Source of the DNA: Sphingomonas sp.
Lineage (GTDB): Bacteria > Pseudomonadota > Alphaproteobacteria > Sphingomonadales > Sphingomonadaceae
DNA length: 64,000 nucleotides
Reading direction: 5' to 3'
Assembly (NCBI RefSeq): GCF_030145815.1
Contig: NZ_JAIXHL010000004.1
Span: 145,507-209,506, forward strand
This document shows positions 6,961-14,447 of the stretch, piece by piece (within the stretch, counting starts at the first letter, position 1; every line of letters starts with the position of its first letter). The notes under the pieces are model-generated. The model did not search any database and was not told the origin of the DNA. It saw only the letters and a list, made by a program, of their open reading frames with translations. The position numbers and the translations under genes were made by a program.

Positions 6961-7880
6961 TCCGTCCCTGCCCCGACCTGTTCCACCATATGCGCCTGCA
7001 ACAGCGCCAGCCCCGCGTCGAACCGTGCAAAATCGCGCGGCCGGTCAAATCGGAACACGCGCAGCTGCCCCGCCATCTGCGCCACCTGCGCAAACAATGC
7101 CGGGGCATCGCGCAGCATCAGCGCCCATTCCGCCCGGTACAGCGCCTGATACAGCTGCGCCACCGTCTCCGCCCCCGTGACCGGGGCAATCGCCGCGTCG
7201 CCATCCTCCGACCAGCCCAGGATATAGATCACCGCCAGCCCGGCAGCGTCCGGTACCGGCCCGGCGGTGCGCGGCGCATAATATTTGTCGCGCTGCAGCC
7301 GGTTCCCCACCGCCGCGCCGGGCGTCAGCCCCAGCGCGTCGATGGCGTCGCGCCACAGCTTCGTTTCCTTCGGTGCCCCGCGCACGATCATCCGCGGGTC
7401 GGCCGGATCGACCACGCACGTATCGTCGCACAGCAACGGCCAGCCCCGCTGCGCCATCCCGGCGGTCAGCGTCGATTTGCCCGCGCCCGACACCCCGGTA
7501 AAGGCCACCGCGCGCGCCCCCACCGCCACCGCACTACAATGCAGCGGCAACCATCCGCGCTGATAGCATAACACGCCCCACGCCGATCCGGTCAGGTACA
7601 GCAGCACATCGGCATCGTCGACCGACGCCGCCCGCGCAATCTCGATCCGCCGCCCGCCGGTGATGCGAAAGGTTAGGCCCGGCATCGCGTTGAACCCGAA
7701 ATCGTCCGCCGTCGCGTCGGGCCAGGCGCCCGCGCGCGGCACCACCGCGCCCGGCGCGGCCGCATCGCGCACCACGATCGCGACGTCCACGCTATCCCTC
7801 GCCGCCACCGGCACCGCATCCGCCGCCACAAGGGGGATGTCAGACCGCACGTGCAGTTCGCCGATTCGATAATGGTGCAC
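6957..7880 (-). CDS. HPr-kinase-like protein of the lasso cluster
   Basis: A 307-aa protein when started at GTG 7880 (V-H-H-Y-R-I-G-E-L-H), which GGGGG precedes by four bases; a longer in-frame ATG at 7964 adds Cys/Gly-rich residues spanning the hexamer repeat and looks spurious. The P-loop GVSGAGKS is at residues 129-136, preceded by LPLHCSAV and followed by LLCDDTCVV, the HprK catalytic core. In paeninodin-type clusters such kinases phosphorylate the C-terminal Ser of the precursor. Here the precursor also ends in Ser, which supports that role. First gene of the four-gene operon. Confidence 0.8.
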   Translation of the reverse strand: MHHYRIGELHVRSDIPLVAADAVPVAARDSVDVAIVVRDAAAPGAVVPRAGAWPDATADDFGFNAMPGLTFRITGGRRIEIARAASVDDADVLLYLTGSAWGVLCYQRGWLPLHCSAVAVGARAVAFTGVSGAGKSTLTAGMAQRGWPLLCDDTCVVDPADPRMIVRGAPKETKLWRDAIDALGLTPGAAVGNRLQRDKYYAPRTAGPVPDAAGLAVIYILGWSEDGDAAIAPVTGAETVAQLYQALYRAEWALMLRDAPALFAQVAQMAGQLRVFRFDRPRDFARFDAGLALLQAHMVEQVGAGTE

Positions 7881-7963
7881 GATACCCCCGTCCGCCCCGC
7901 GTGCCGGATCGCACAGCGATGCACAAGAGCCCACGCCCACACCACGCCACGCCACCCCCGCCA

Positions 7964-7992
7964 CAGCGTCAGCGTCAGCGTCAGCGTCAGCG
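7964..7992. repeat. Tandem hexamer (cagcgt), 4.8 copies
   Basis: Four complete and one partial copy of cagcgt lie between the proposed kinase start (7880) and the 33-codon frame upstream. The unit is a multiple of three, so a change in copy number would not shift a frame. It might change spacing in the leader of the lasso enzyme operon. Confidence 0.8.
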
Positions 7993-8088
7993 CGGCAGAT
8001 AATATCCCCGGCTCGCCTCGTCGCGCCGCGCCGCGCCGGTCGCGACCAGCGCCTCCAGCGGCCCCGTGTTCACATGCCCCGTCGTCAT
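7987..8088 (-). CDS. 33-codon open frame upstream of the lasso kinase, doubtful
   Basis: Reads M-T-T-G-H-V-N-T-G-P-L-E-A-L-V-A-T-G-A-A and then RRDEASRGYYLPR. It is first in the lasso enzyme direction and about 105 bp upstream of the kinase GTG. A stop lies three codons before its ATG, so it cannot extend. GGGGG touches the ATG directly, too close for a normal ribosome-binding site. I do not recognise the peptide. It could be a leader ORF, a second precursor (TG-A-A-R-R-D-E would allow only an atypical ring), the relic of a longer gene, or chance. Confidence 0.25.
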   Translation of the reverse strand: MTTGHVNTGPLEALVATGAARRDEASRGYYLPR

Positions 8089-8316
8089 CCCCCAACGCTA
8101 CTCAGCACCGCCCCCGCTGACCAGCCCCACAAAATGCTTTCCTACACGCCCCGATCCGGCATATCCTCGCACCCGGCCCCGGCCCGCTCTGTGAACCGCC
8201 CGAATCCCCCCGCCCACGTGCGCAACGATCTGGACGAACACGCCTTTTCGGCCCCGCAAGACCATCGCGATAGTGTAAAGCCAGTGTAAACTTCCGCCGC
8301 GTGACTCTGCCCGCGC

Positions 8317-8331
8317 GTTCCTTTATTGTTC
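8317..8331 (+). promoter_or_regulatory. LexA box (GTTC-N7-GTTC) of the Y-family polymerase gene
   Basis: The sequence gttcctttattgttc is an exact match to the alphaproteobacterial LexA operator GTTC-N7-GTTC. It ends four bases before the ATG at 8336, so bound LexA would cover the start region. This indicates SOS control of the downstream polymerase. Confidence 0.85.
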
Positions 8332-8335
8332 CGCC

Positions 8336-9640
8336 ATGGCCGACCCGGCATTCCTCGATCTTCCGCCCCGTCCGCTGCGCTGGCTGTATCTCGACCTCAA
8401 CAGCTATTTCGCGGCGGTTGAGCAGCAGTTGAACCCCGACCTGCGCGGCCGTCCGATCATCGTTGCCCCGGTCGACAGCGACACCACCGTCGCCATCGCT
8501 GCCTCGGTCCAGGCCAAGCAATACGGCATCCGCACCGGCACCCCGGTGTGGGAGGCAAAGCGCCTGTGCCGCGACCTGATCGTCACCCCCGGCCAGCACG
8601 CGAAATATGTCGAGTTCCATGAGGCGATCGTCGCCGAAATCTGGCGGCACATCCCGGTCACCGCGGTCTGCTCGATCGACGAAGTCGCCTGCCGCCTGCT
8701 CGACAATGAAAACAGCCCCGAACAGGCGATGGCGCTCGCCCGGCGGATCAAGGCCGGGATCATCGCCAATGTCGGCGAATGCCTCACCAGTTCGGTCGGC
8801 ATCGCCCCCAACCGCCTGCTGGCCAAGCTCGCCAGCGACATGGAAAAGCCCGACGGCCTGACCGTGCTGACGCAGGAGCAGCTGCCCGACCGCCTCTTCA
8901 CGTTGAAGCTGCGCGACATCGCCGGCATCGGCGCCAAGATGGAAAAGCGCCTTGCGCAACAGGGCATCCTGGACATCGGCCAGCTGTGCGAACGTCGTCC
9001 GCGCGATGCTGGCTCTGCCTGGGGCGGGGTCAATGGCGACCGGCTCTGGTATCTGCTCCACGGCTTCGACCTGCCCGAAAAGCCGACGCAGAACCGCACC
9101 ATCGGTCACAGCCACGTGCTCAGCCCGCGCAAGCGCGGCCTCGAGCCCGTCCGCCTCACCGCCCGCCGCCTCGCCCTCAAATGCGCCGCCCGGCTGCGGC
9201 GCAAGGACTATGTCAGCCGCCTGCTGGTGCTCCACGCGAAGTTCGAGGATGACAAATCGGTCTGGCGCACCTCGATGAAGCTCCCCGCGACGCAGGACAG
9301 TTTCGCGATCCTCGCCGCGCTCGACGCCATCTTCCCCCGCCTCGCCGCCGCCGGTCGAACCCGCCCCGGCGGCTTCGCGATCCGCATGATCGGCGTCACC
9401 CTCTCCGAAATCGCCCCCGTCGGCGCGGCCCAGGACTCACTGTTCGCCGCGCTCGACCCCGACGACCCCCTCGCCCGCGAAACCCGCACCCTCTCGCTCA
9501 GCAAGGCGATGGACCGGATCAACGAGAAGTTCGGCCGCCATGCCGTCTCGGTCGGGCCGATGGACGGCAGCCGCACCGACCGCGTCGGTACCAAGATCGC
9601 CTTTGGCCGCATCCCCGATCTGGACGAATTCCACGAATGA
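8336..9640 (+). CDS. Y-family (DinB/UmuC-like) translesion DNA polymerase
   Basis: A 434-aa polymerase of the DinB/UmuC superfamily, which copies past damaged bases at low fidelity. Palm motifs with the metal-binding carboxylates are visible: LDLNSYFAAVEQ near residue 20 and CSIDEVA near residue 120; the helix-hairpin-helix LRDIAGIGAKMEKRL follows, then the little-finger domain (KRGLEPVRLTARRLALK). DLNS rather than DMDC makes it closer to UmuC-like Y-polymerases than to E. coli DinB. The upstream LexA box places it in the SOS regulon. It is not part of an imuA-imuB-dnaE2 cassette. Confidence 0.88.
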   Translation: MADPAFLDLPPRPLRWLYLDLNSYFAAVEQQLNPDLRGRPIIVAPVDSDTTVAIAASVQAKQYGIRTGTPVWEAKRLCRDLIVTPGQHAKYVEFHEAIVAEIWRHIPVTAVCSIDEVACRLLDNENSPEQAMALARRIKAGIIANVGECLTSSVGIAPNRLLAKLASDMEKPDGLTVLTQEQLPDRLFTLKLRDIAGIGAKMEKRLAQQGILDIGQLCERRPRDAGSAWGGVNGDRLWYLLHGFDLPEKPTQNRTIGHSHVLSPRKRGLEPVRLTARRLALKCAARLRRKDYVSRLLVLHAKFEDDKSVWRTSMKLPATQDSFAILAALDAIFPRLAAAGRTRPGGFAIRMIGVTLSEIAPVGAAQDSLFAALDPDDPLARETRTLSLSKAMDRINEKFGRHAVSVGPMDGSRTDRVGTKIAFGRIPDLDEFHE

Positions 9641-9738
9641 GACGGGATATTGTATCGATGCGACGCAATATGCGTTGGATGTCTGTTATCCGTTATATCT
9701 TGACCCCCGATGCTGCGTGCGCAAAGGAAAGTCCTGCT

Positions 9739-10122
9739 ATGAACATGCGTCTCCTCCCCGCCGCCGCGGTCGCGCTGCTCGCGCTGTCCGCCTGTAACCC
9801 CGAACCCGAAGTGATCAGCGAACGCGCACCCGATCCGATGGAATCGCAGCTTGCGAACGCCGCGCCGGTCGAACTGCCGCCGTCGATCAAGGCGACCGTA
9901 TCGATGCGCTGCCAGCCGGGCAATGCGCTCGTGTTCGTCGAATTCTTCAACCAGGACAAGCTGGTCACCGTCGCCACCGAAAAGGGCGGCACCAAGACTC
10001 GCCTGACCGCGCCGGAAGCAGGCCAGCCCTTCACCGCCGAGGGCGGCTGGAAGCTGACCGGCACCCCGGAATCGGCCACCGTCGAAATCCCGGGCAAGGG
10101 CACGCTGACCTGCAAGGGCTAA
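9739..10122 (+). CDS. Small lipoprotein, unknown function
   Basis: A 127-aa protein from ATG 9739 with AAAGGAAA upstream. A type II signal peptide ends at the lipobox LSAC (residues about 17-20), followed by an acidic Pro/Glu linker and a beta-rich domain with two Cys (MRCQPGN and LTCKG) that could pair. An upstream in-frame start at 9637 would bury the signal peptide and is rejected. Probably envelope-anchored. A strong terminator follows. Confidence 0.7.
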   Translation: MNMRLLPAAAVALLALSACNPEPEVISERAPDPMESQLANAAPVELPPSIKATVSMRCQPGNALVFVEFFNQDKLVTVATEKGGTKTRLTAPEAGQPFTAEGGWKLTGTPESATVEIPGKGTLTCKG

Positions 10123-10146
10123 GCGCCGCACCAATCCATCCAACAA

Positions 10147-10175
10147 AAGGGCCGGCATCTGTCGGCCCTTTTTTT
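10147..10175 (+). terminator. Intrinsic terminator of the lipoprotein gene
   Basis: Stem aagggccg / cggccctt with an 8-base loop (gcatctgt), followed by a run of T to 10175. It lies 24 bp after the lipoprotein stop and isolates it from the ParA-like gene. Confidence 0.88.
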
Positions 10176-10255
10176 GTGCGCGTCCCGCCCTGTCGGTTGC
10201 GCTCCCCCCGCCGCTGCGCCACCTTGCCAGCGAGTTGGATCAGGGAGCGGAGCGG

Positions 10256-10993
10256 GTGGCGACGATCGCAGTCTACAGCCTCAAGGGCGGCGTCGGCAAA
10301 ACCTCACTGGCGGTCAACCTTGCCTGGTCCGCCGCGACCCGTTCCGCGCGCCGCACCCTGCTTTGGGACCTCGACCCCCAGGCCGCCTCGACCTTCCTGC
10401 TGGGCGGCGGACAGGGCAAGGCGACCGCCCAATCGGTGTTCAGCAAGGATGTCGAACCGGCCAAGCTGATCCGGTCGACCGACATCGACCGGCTCGACCT
10501 GCTCGGCGCCGACGCGTCGCTGCGCGGCCTCGACCTGCTGTTCCACGAACTCGACAAGAAGAAGCGGCTCGCCAAATTGCTCGGCCAGCTCGACGGTGCC
10601 TATGACCGGATGATCCTGGATTGCCCGCCGGGCCTCACCGAAACCAGCGAACAGGTGATGCGCGCCGCCGATCTGATCGTGGTGCCGGTCATCCCCTCCC
10701 CGCTCTCGCAGCGCGCGCTGGACGAGGTCGAGCGGCATCTGGGCGGAAAGGCGAAGGTGCCGCTGATGCCGGTCCATTCGATGGTCGACCGCCGCCGCCG
10801 CCTTCATGCCGAAGCGTTGGCGCGTCATCCCGACTGGCCCGTCATCCCGATGGCCAGCCTGATCGAAGGGATGGCGGTGCGCCGCGCCCCGCTCGGTGCC
10901 TTCGCCCCGCGCAGCCCGGGCGCGCTGGCGGTCGATGCGCTGTGGCAGGCGATCGAAAGGCGCCTCGCCGCGCCGCGCAAAGGGACCAAATGA
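10256..10993 (+). CDS. ParA/MinD-family ATPase
   Basis: A 245-aa deviant Walker A ATPase: SLKGGVGKTSLAVNLAW (P-loop with signature Lys), Walker A' region LLWDLDPQAAS and Walker B MILDCPPG. I prefer GTG 10256, with GGGAG and GGAG upstream, over TTG 10235. No ParB homologue is adjacent, so it is probably not a plasmid partition pair; the family also positions cell-pole and chemotaxis complexes. The stop overlaps the aat start (ATGA), suggesting co-translation with an unrelated housekeeping gene. Confidence 0.8.
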   Translation: MATIAVYSLKGGVGKTSLAVNLAWSAATRSARRTLLWDLDPQAASTFLLGGGQGKATAQSVFSKDVEPAKLIRSTDIDRLDLLGADASLRGLDLLFHELDKKKRLAKLLGQLDGAYDRMILDCPPGLTETSEQVMRAADLIVVPVIPSPLSQRALDEVERHLGGKAKVPLMPVHSMVDRRRRLHAEALARHPDWPVIPMASLIEGMAVRRAPLGAFAPRSPGALAVDALWQAIERRLAAPRKGTK

Positions 10994-11745
10994 CGCGGCA
11001 CACCGCCCGCGCCAGCGATCTCGACCCTGATCTGGTGCTGCGCGCCTATGCGATGGGCGTGTTCCCGATGTCCGAACATCGCGACGACCCCAGCGTCTTC
11101 TGGGTCGAACCGCGCCAGCGTGCGATCCTCCCGCTCGACGGCTTCCACCTCTCGCGCTCGCTGCGCAAGACGCTCGTCGCCGATCGCTTCCGCATCACCG
11201 CCGACACCGCGTTCGAACAGGTGATCGCGCTCTGCGCCGAAAGCGCCGAAGACCGGCCCGACACCTGGATCAACCCCGCGATCGAGCGCGTCTTCACCGC
11301 GCTGCACCGGCGCGGCTTTGCCCATTCGGTCGAATGCTGGGACGGCGACCGGCTGGTGGGTGGCCTCTACGGCCTCGCGCTCGGCCGCGCCTTTTTCGGC
11401 GAAAGCATGGTCAGCCGCGCGCGCGATGCGTCAAAGGTCGCGATCGCGGCGCTGGTCGCCCGGCTGCGCCTCGGCGGCTTCACCTTGCTCGACTGCCAGT
11501 TCATGACCGACCACCTCGCCTCATTGGGCGCGGTGGAAATCCCGCGCGACGATTATCTCTCGTTGCTGTCAGACTCGCTCGGCGAAGGTGCTGCCGGTCT
11601 GGCAGCAGCCGCAGGCGGCGTCGCCTCGGTCTCGGCCGATTTCGGTGCGCTCGATCGCTTGGGCGCGTCCGGAGCGCTACCGCCCACCACCTCGCCGCCG
11701 GTATCGGGGAAGGTCATCGCACAGCTCTTGACCCACACGTCATAG
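10990..11745 (+). CDS. aat: Leucyl/phenylalanyl-tRNA-protein transferase
   Basis: Transfers Leu or Phe from tRNA to amino-terminal Arg/Lys of proteins, feeding the ClpAPS N-end rule pathway. Family motifs are visible: YAMGVFPMSE, FWVEPRQRAILPLDGFHLSR, DTWINPAIERVFTALHRRG, AHSVECWDGDRLVGGLYG and FFGESMVSR. The conserved part ends near residue 200. The last ~60 residues are a low-complexity Ala/Gly/Ser/Pro tail that runs 193 bp antisense through the end of the convergent DUF2155 gene. Cytosolic. Confidence 0.9.
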   Translation: MTRHTARASDLDPDLVLRAYAMGVFPMSEHRDDPSVFWVEPRQRAILPLDGFHLSRSLRKTLVADRFRITADTAFEQVIALCAESAEDRPDTWINPAIERVFTALHRRGFAHSVECWDGDRLVGGLYGLALGRAFFGESMVSRARDASKVAIAALVARLRLGGFTLLDCQFMTDHLASLGAVEIPRDDYLSLLSDSLGEGAAGLAAAAGGVASVSADFGALDRLGASGALPPTTSPPVSGKVIAQLLTHTS

Positions 11746-12206
11746 ATCGGGTGCTGCACGACATTGAGCGCAGGGCGCTCCTTGTACAGCCAGCCGGAAA
11801 AGACCCGCGCGACCTTGCCATCGGTGCCGCGAATATCGACCTGCGCGAACGCCCCGGTCAGCTGATCGGTCTCCCACGGCGCAGTCTTTTCGCACGCGCG
11901 CAGCCGCACGATGACATCGCCCGCGCGCACCGCCTGCCCCGGCTTCAGCGTCAGCTCGCGCGCGACGCCGTTGCGCTTGTTGAGCAGGCCCAGCACCGCC
12001 ACCCGCTCGGCCATCGGGGTCACGCCCGTCACCGACGCGGTCGGCCCGGCATCGACCGCGACGACCTCCGCCCCGGCCGCGCCCGCAGCCTTGGGCTGGA
12101 CCTCGACCGTATCCACGGCATCGGCCTTGTTCTCAGCCGGCTTGCCGCCGCACGCCGCAAGCGCGACCGGCGCCAGCAGCAGCGCAGCCATCCGGCCCGG
12201 GCGCAT
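11553..12206 (-). CDS. DUF2155-domain lipoprotein
   Basis: A 217-aa protein with a lipoprotein-like signal (MAALLLAPVALAACGG), an Ala/Val/Glu-rich linker and a DUF2155 core (AVLGLLNKRNGVARELTLKPG ... RACEKTAPWE ... FSGWLYKERPALNVVQHPIYDVWVKSC). The two Cys of the core (RACEK and VKSC) may form a disulfide. DUF2155 proteins are common in alphaproteobacterial envelopes and are of unknown function. The start ATG overlaps the NDUFA12-like stop by one base (TGATG). The Pro/Ser/Ala-rich tail overlaps the aat 3' end in antisense. Confidence 0.8.
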   Translation of the reverse strand: MRPGRMAALLLAPVALAACGGKPAENKADAVDTVEVQPKAAGAAGAEVVAVDAGPTASVTGVTPMAERVAVLGLLNKRNGVARELTLKPGQAVRAGDVIVRLRACEKTAPWETDQLTGAFAQVDIRGTDGKVARVFSGWLYKERPALNVVQHPIYDVWVKSCAMTFPDTGGEVVGGSAPDAPKRSSAPKSAETEATPPAAAARPAAPSPSESDSNER

Positions 12207-12598
12207 CAGGCGCCGGGCGTCCAGGCTTCGTAATCGCCCGTCGCACCCACGCGCTGGCCGCCCTTTTCGAGCGCACCCGGCGGACGATAGGCGAGCGCGC
12301 TGCCGGTCAGATTCGGCACGGCAGGCTGTTCCCATTTGCGAACCGGCGGCAGCGCGCGATCGGGCACATCGTCGATCTGGTGGTGCAGCCAGCTGAACCA
12401 TTCCGGCGGCACCCGGCTCGAATCATTCGACCCCTTGTAGATCACCCAGCGGCGCGGACGGCCGTGCATGTCGGCCCCGCCCTGAAAATACAGGTTGCCG
12501 AGCGCGTCCTCGCCAACCTGATCCTTGCCGCGCAGCCCGACCCAGGTGCCGAAGTTGGAGCCATTCCACCAGGTGAAGATGTTCGCGAAGATTCCCAT
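12206..12598 (-). CDS. NADH:ubiquinone oxidoreductase subunit NDUFA12-like protein
   Basis: A 130-aa homologue of the mitochondrial complex I accessory subunit NDUFA12 (B17.2), restricted to alphaproteobacteria among bacteria. The typical core is visible: GNLYFQGGADMHGRPRRWV (residues ~36-54), then VPPEWFSWLHHQIDDVP. I chose ATG 12598 (M-G-I-F-A-N-I-F-T-W-W), the family start; an extension to 12646 is not conserved-looking. Predicted to sit peripherally on complex I. Coupled to the DUF2155 gene. Confidence 0.88.
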   Translation of the reverse strand: MGIFANIFTWWNGSNFGTWVGLRGKDQVGEDALGNLYFQGGADMHGRPRRWVIYKGSNDSSRVPPEWFSWLHHQIDDVPDRALPPVRKWEQPAVPNLTGSALAYRPPGALEKGGQRVGATGDYEAWTPGA

Positions 12599-12655
12599 GG
12601 CCCGCGCTTTACGCGGCCCGGGGCGGCTGGGCAACGGGGGATGCACGCAGGAGTG

Positions 12656-13111
12656 TCACCACCGCACCTTGTCCCCCGGCGAAATCCCCAGCTCCGCCGC
12701 GCGGCCGCCATTGATTTCCAGCACCGCGGCGACCGGCTCGCCCGACCGCACCTGATCCTCCGAAAAGGGTATCGTGTTCTCGGCGATGGTCGCGATCGTA
12801 CCGTCGGCGCGGATGAAGATGATGTCGAGCGACGTCGGCGTGTCCTTCATCCAGAAGCTCGCCGCGCGCGGGGCGCCGCCTTCGGGGGGATAGGGCGCGA
12901 ACAACATGCCGCCATCGGCGGGGATGCCGGTGCGGAACATCAGCCCCCGCTTCTGTTCCTCGGGCGTGCGCGCGACATCGACCTTGAACACATGGCGATT
13001 CGTGCCCGACTCGATCGTCACCGTCGCGGTCTTGGCCTCTGCTTGCGTCGCGGCATCGCCATCCTGTGCGGTACAGCCGGGAACCAGCAGCGCCGCGCTC
13101 AGCGCGACCAT
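12656..13111 (-). CDS. DUF192-domain exported protein
   Basis: A 151-aa protein: hydrophobic export signal ending near LLVPGC, then a DUF192 beta-barrel with the family core RTPEEQKRGLMFRTGIPADG, FWMKDTPTSLDIIFI and NGGRAAELGISPGDKV. DUF192 proteins are small, often periplasmic and of unknown function. ATG 13111 lies ten bases after the cold-shock gene stop, so the two form an operon. The Cys after the hydrophobic stretch could be a lipobox (VPGC), although it departs from the strict consensus. Confidence 0.82.
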   Translation of the reverse strand: MVALSAALLVPGCTAQDGDAATQAEAKTATVTIESGTNRHVFKVDVARTPEEQKRGLMFRTGIPADGGMLFAPYPPEGGAPRAASFWMKDTPTSLDIIFIRADGTIATIAENTIPFSEDQVRSGEPVAAVLEINGGRAAELGISPGDKVRW

Positions 13112-13121
13112 CACCGCGCGG

Positions 13122-13712
13122 TCAGGCCGGCTCCACCACGACCGCGAGCGGCCCTTTTTCGCCCTCGACGATGCGGGCACGCAGCGGCTGATCAGGTTCG
13201 ATGTCATAAATCTCCGCTCGGCGCAGGGTTTCCATATGCACGAATATATCGGCGCTATCGCCGTCGCGCACCAGAAAGCCATAGCCCTTGAGCCGGTTGA
13301 ACCATTTGACGGTCACCGGTTCGAACGGCCCGGCTTCCTCGATCAGCTTGATCCGGTCGATCCGGTCGCCCGCGCCGGGGCGCAGCCGCACCGGCTCGAC
13401 CGCGTCGGTCAGGTCGATCGACAGGATATCCTTCGCCTGCAGCCCGCGTTCGCGCTGCACCACCGAACACTTGACCCGCGCCCCTTCGGGCAGGCTGCGG
13501 CGGCCATGCGGCTGCAGCACCGAAAAGTGGATCAGGATATCGCCGGCGTCGGCATCATCGGCGACGATAAAGCCAAAGCCGCGCGTCACGTCGAACCATT
13601 TGACCGTGCCCCAATGGGTCTCATCGTCGGCGTCGCGAACGAGCATCGGGGACATCGCCGGCTCATCCGGTTCCCCCTCCAGAATCGGCACGCGCTGCAG
13701 GTCGGCTCGCAT
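13122..13712 (-). CDS. Two-domain cold-shock protein
   Basis: A 196-aa protein with two cold-shock domains. Domain 1 has [19 protein letters not shown] (RNP1) and ILIHFSVL (RNP2); domain 2 has [19 protein letters not shown] and IFVHMETL. Double CSD proteins of this size are typical of alphaproteobacteria and bind single-stranded nucleic acid, acting as RNA chaperones. Cytosolic; first gene of a pair with the DUF192 gene. Confidence 0.92.
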   Translation of the reverse strand: MRADLQRVPILEGEPDEPAMSPMLVRDADDETHWGTVKWFDVTRGFGFIVADDADAGDILIHFSVLQPHGRRSLPEGARVKCSVVQRERGLQAKDILSIDLTDAVEPVRLRPGAGDRIDRIKLIEEAGPFEPVTVKWFNRLKGYGFLVRDGDSADIFVHMETLRRAEIYDIEPDQPLRARIVEGEKGPLAVVVEPA

Positions 13713-13777
13713 TACACTATTTCCCCCTGACCGGCGATATTAACACAGCATTTCGCGAAGGTGCGAATCCTTTGTGG

Positions 13778-14311
13778 TTAATGGTCGTCGAGCAGGAAAT
13801 CCGGGTCATCACCCGGATTCATCCGCGCCAGTTGCCAGGCCAGCCCCGGCGCATGCCCCGCGCGCACCATCGCCGCCACCTGCTTGGCGATCCCCGCGCG
13901 ATCGGCCGGTTCGGCGGCGAACGGCCCGATTCGCTTGCGCCGGGCAAAGTCGATCGCGCTCTGTCCGACCCGCGCATCGACCTGTGGCGCGATCGCCTCG
14001 GCATCCTCCGCCTGCACCCCGGCATGGCGCAGCGCCTCGCCCACCCGGCGCGCGCCCAGCCCCCGGCGCGCCATCGCCGCCGCCTTGCTCTCGGCATAGA
14101 GGCGGTCGTTGACATAGCCCAGCTCGGCAAAGCGTTCCGCGATTTCCGTGGGGTCGGGCGGCGTTCCGTCATAGCCGCGCTCGCGGATCTTGCGGGTCAG
14201 ATAGGCGGCCAGCTTCCCCCGCGTCGTCGCGAACCGCTCGACATAACGCAGCGCCAGCCGATCCAGCGCAGGGCGGTCCAAAGGCGGGACAGGGCGGCGA
14301 GTGGGGCGCAT
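13778..14311 (-). CDS. recX: RecX-family regulator of RecA
   Basis: A 177-aa all-helical RecX-type protein (ALRYVERFATTRGKLAAYLTRK, ELGYVNDRLYAESKAAAMARRG, then the third repeat with ARRKRIGPFA). RecX binds inside the RecA filament groove and inhibits strand exchange. Starts at ATG 14311; an in-frame GTG six codons upstream is also possible. recA is not adjacent. Confidence 0.85.
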   Translation of the reverse strand: MRPTRRPVPPLDRPALDRLALRYVERFATTRGKLAAYLTRKIRERGYDGTPPDPTEIAERFAELGYVNDRLYAESKAAAMARRGLGARRVGEALRHAGVQAEDAEAIAPQVDARVGQSAIDFARRKRIGPFAAEPADRAGIAKQVAAMVRAGHAPGLAWQLARMNPGDDPDFLLDDH

Positions 14312-14447
14312 GCGCCTTGTTTGTGCCACACTGACAACCGAATTTGAACGCCAGAGCGTAGCAGAGCCGCCCGCATTTCTGATGTGGGGCCTATCGTCGA
14401 TGACGGGCGGGTGGCCTGACACGATCAGGGGGCACGGATTTTAGGAT

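Noticed and set aside
7964..7992. Phase-variable repeat controlling the lasso kinase
   Set aside because: The unit is 6 bp, so copy-number change keeps frame, and with the GTG 7880 start it is not coding; only a spacing effect is possible.
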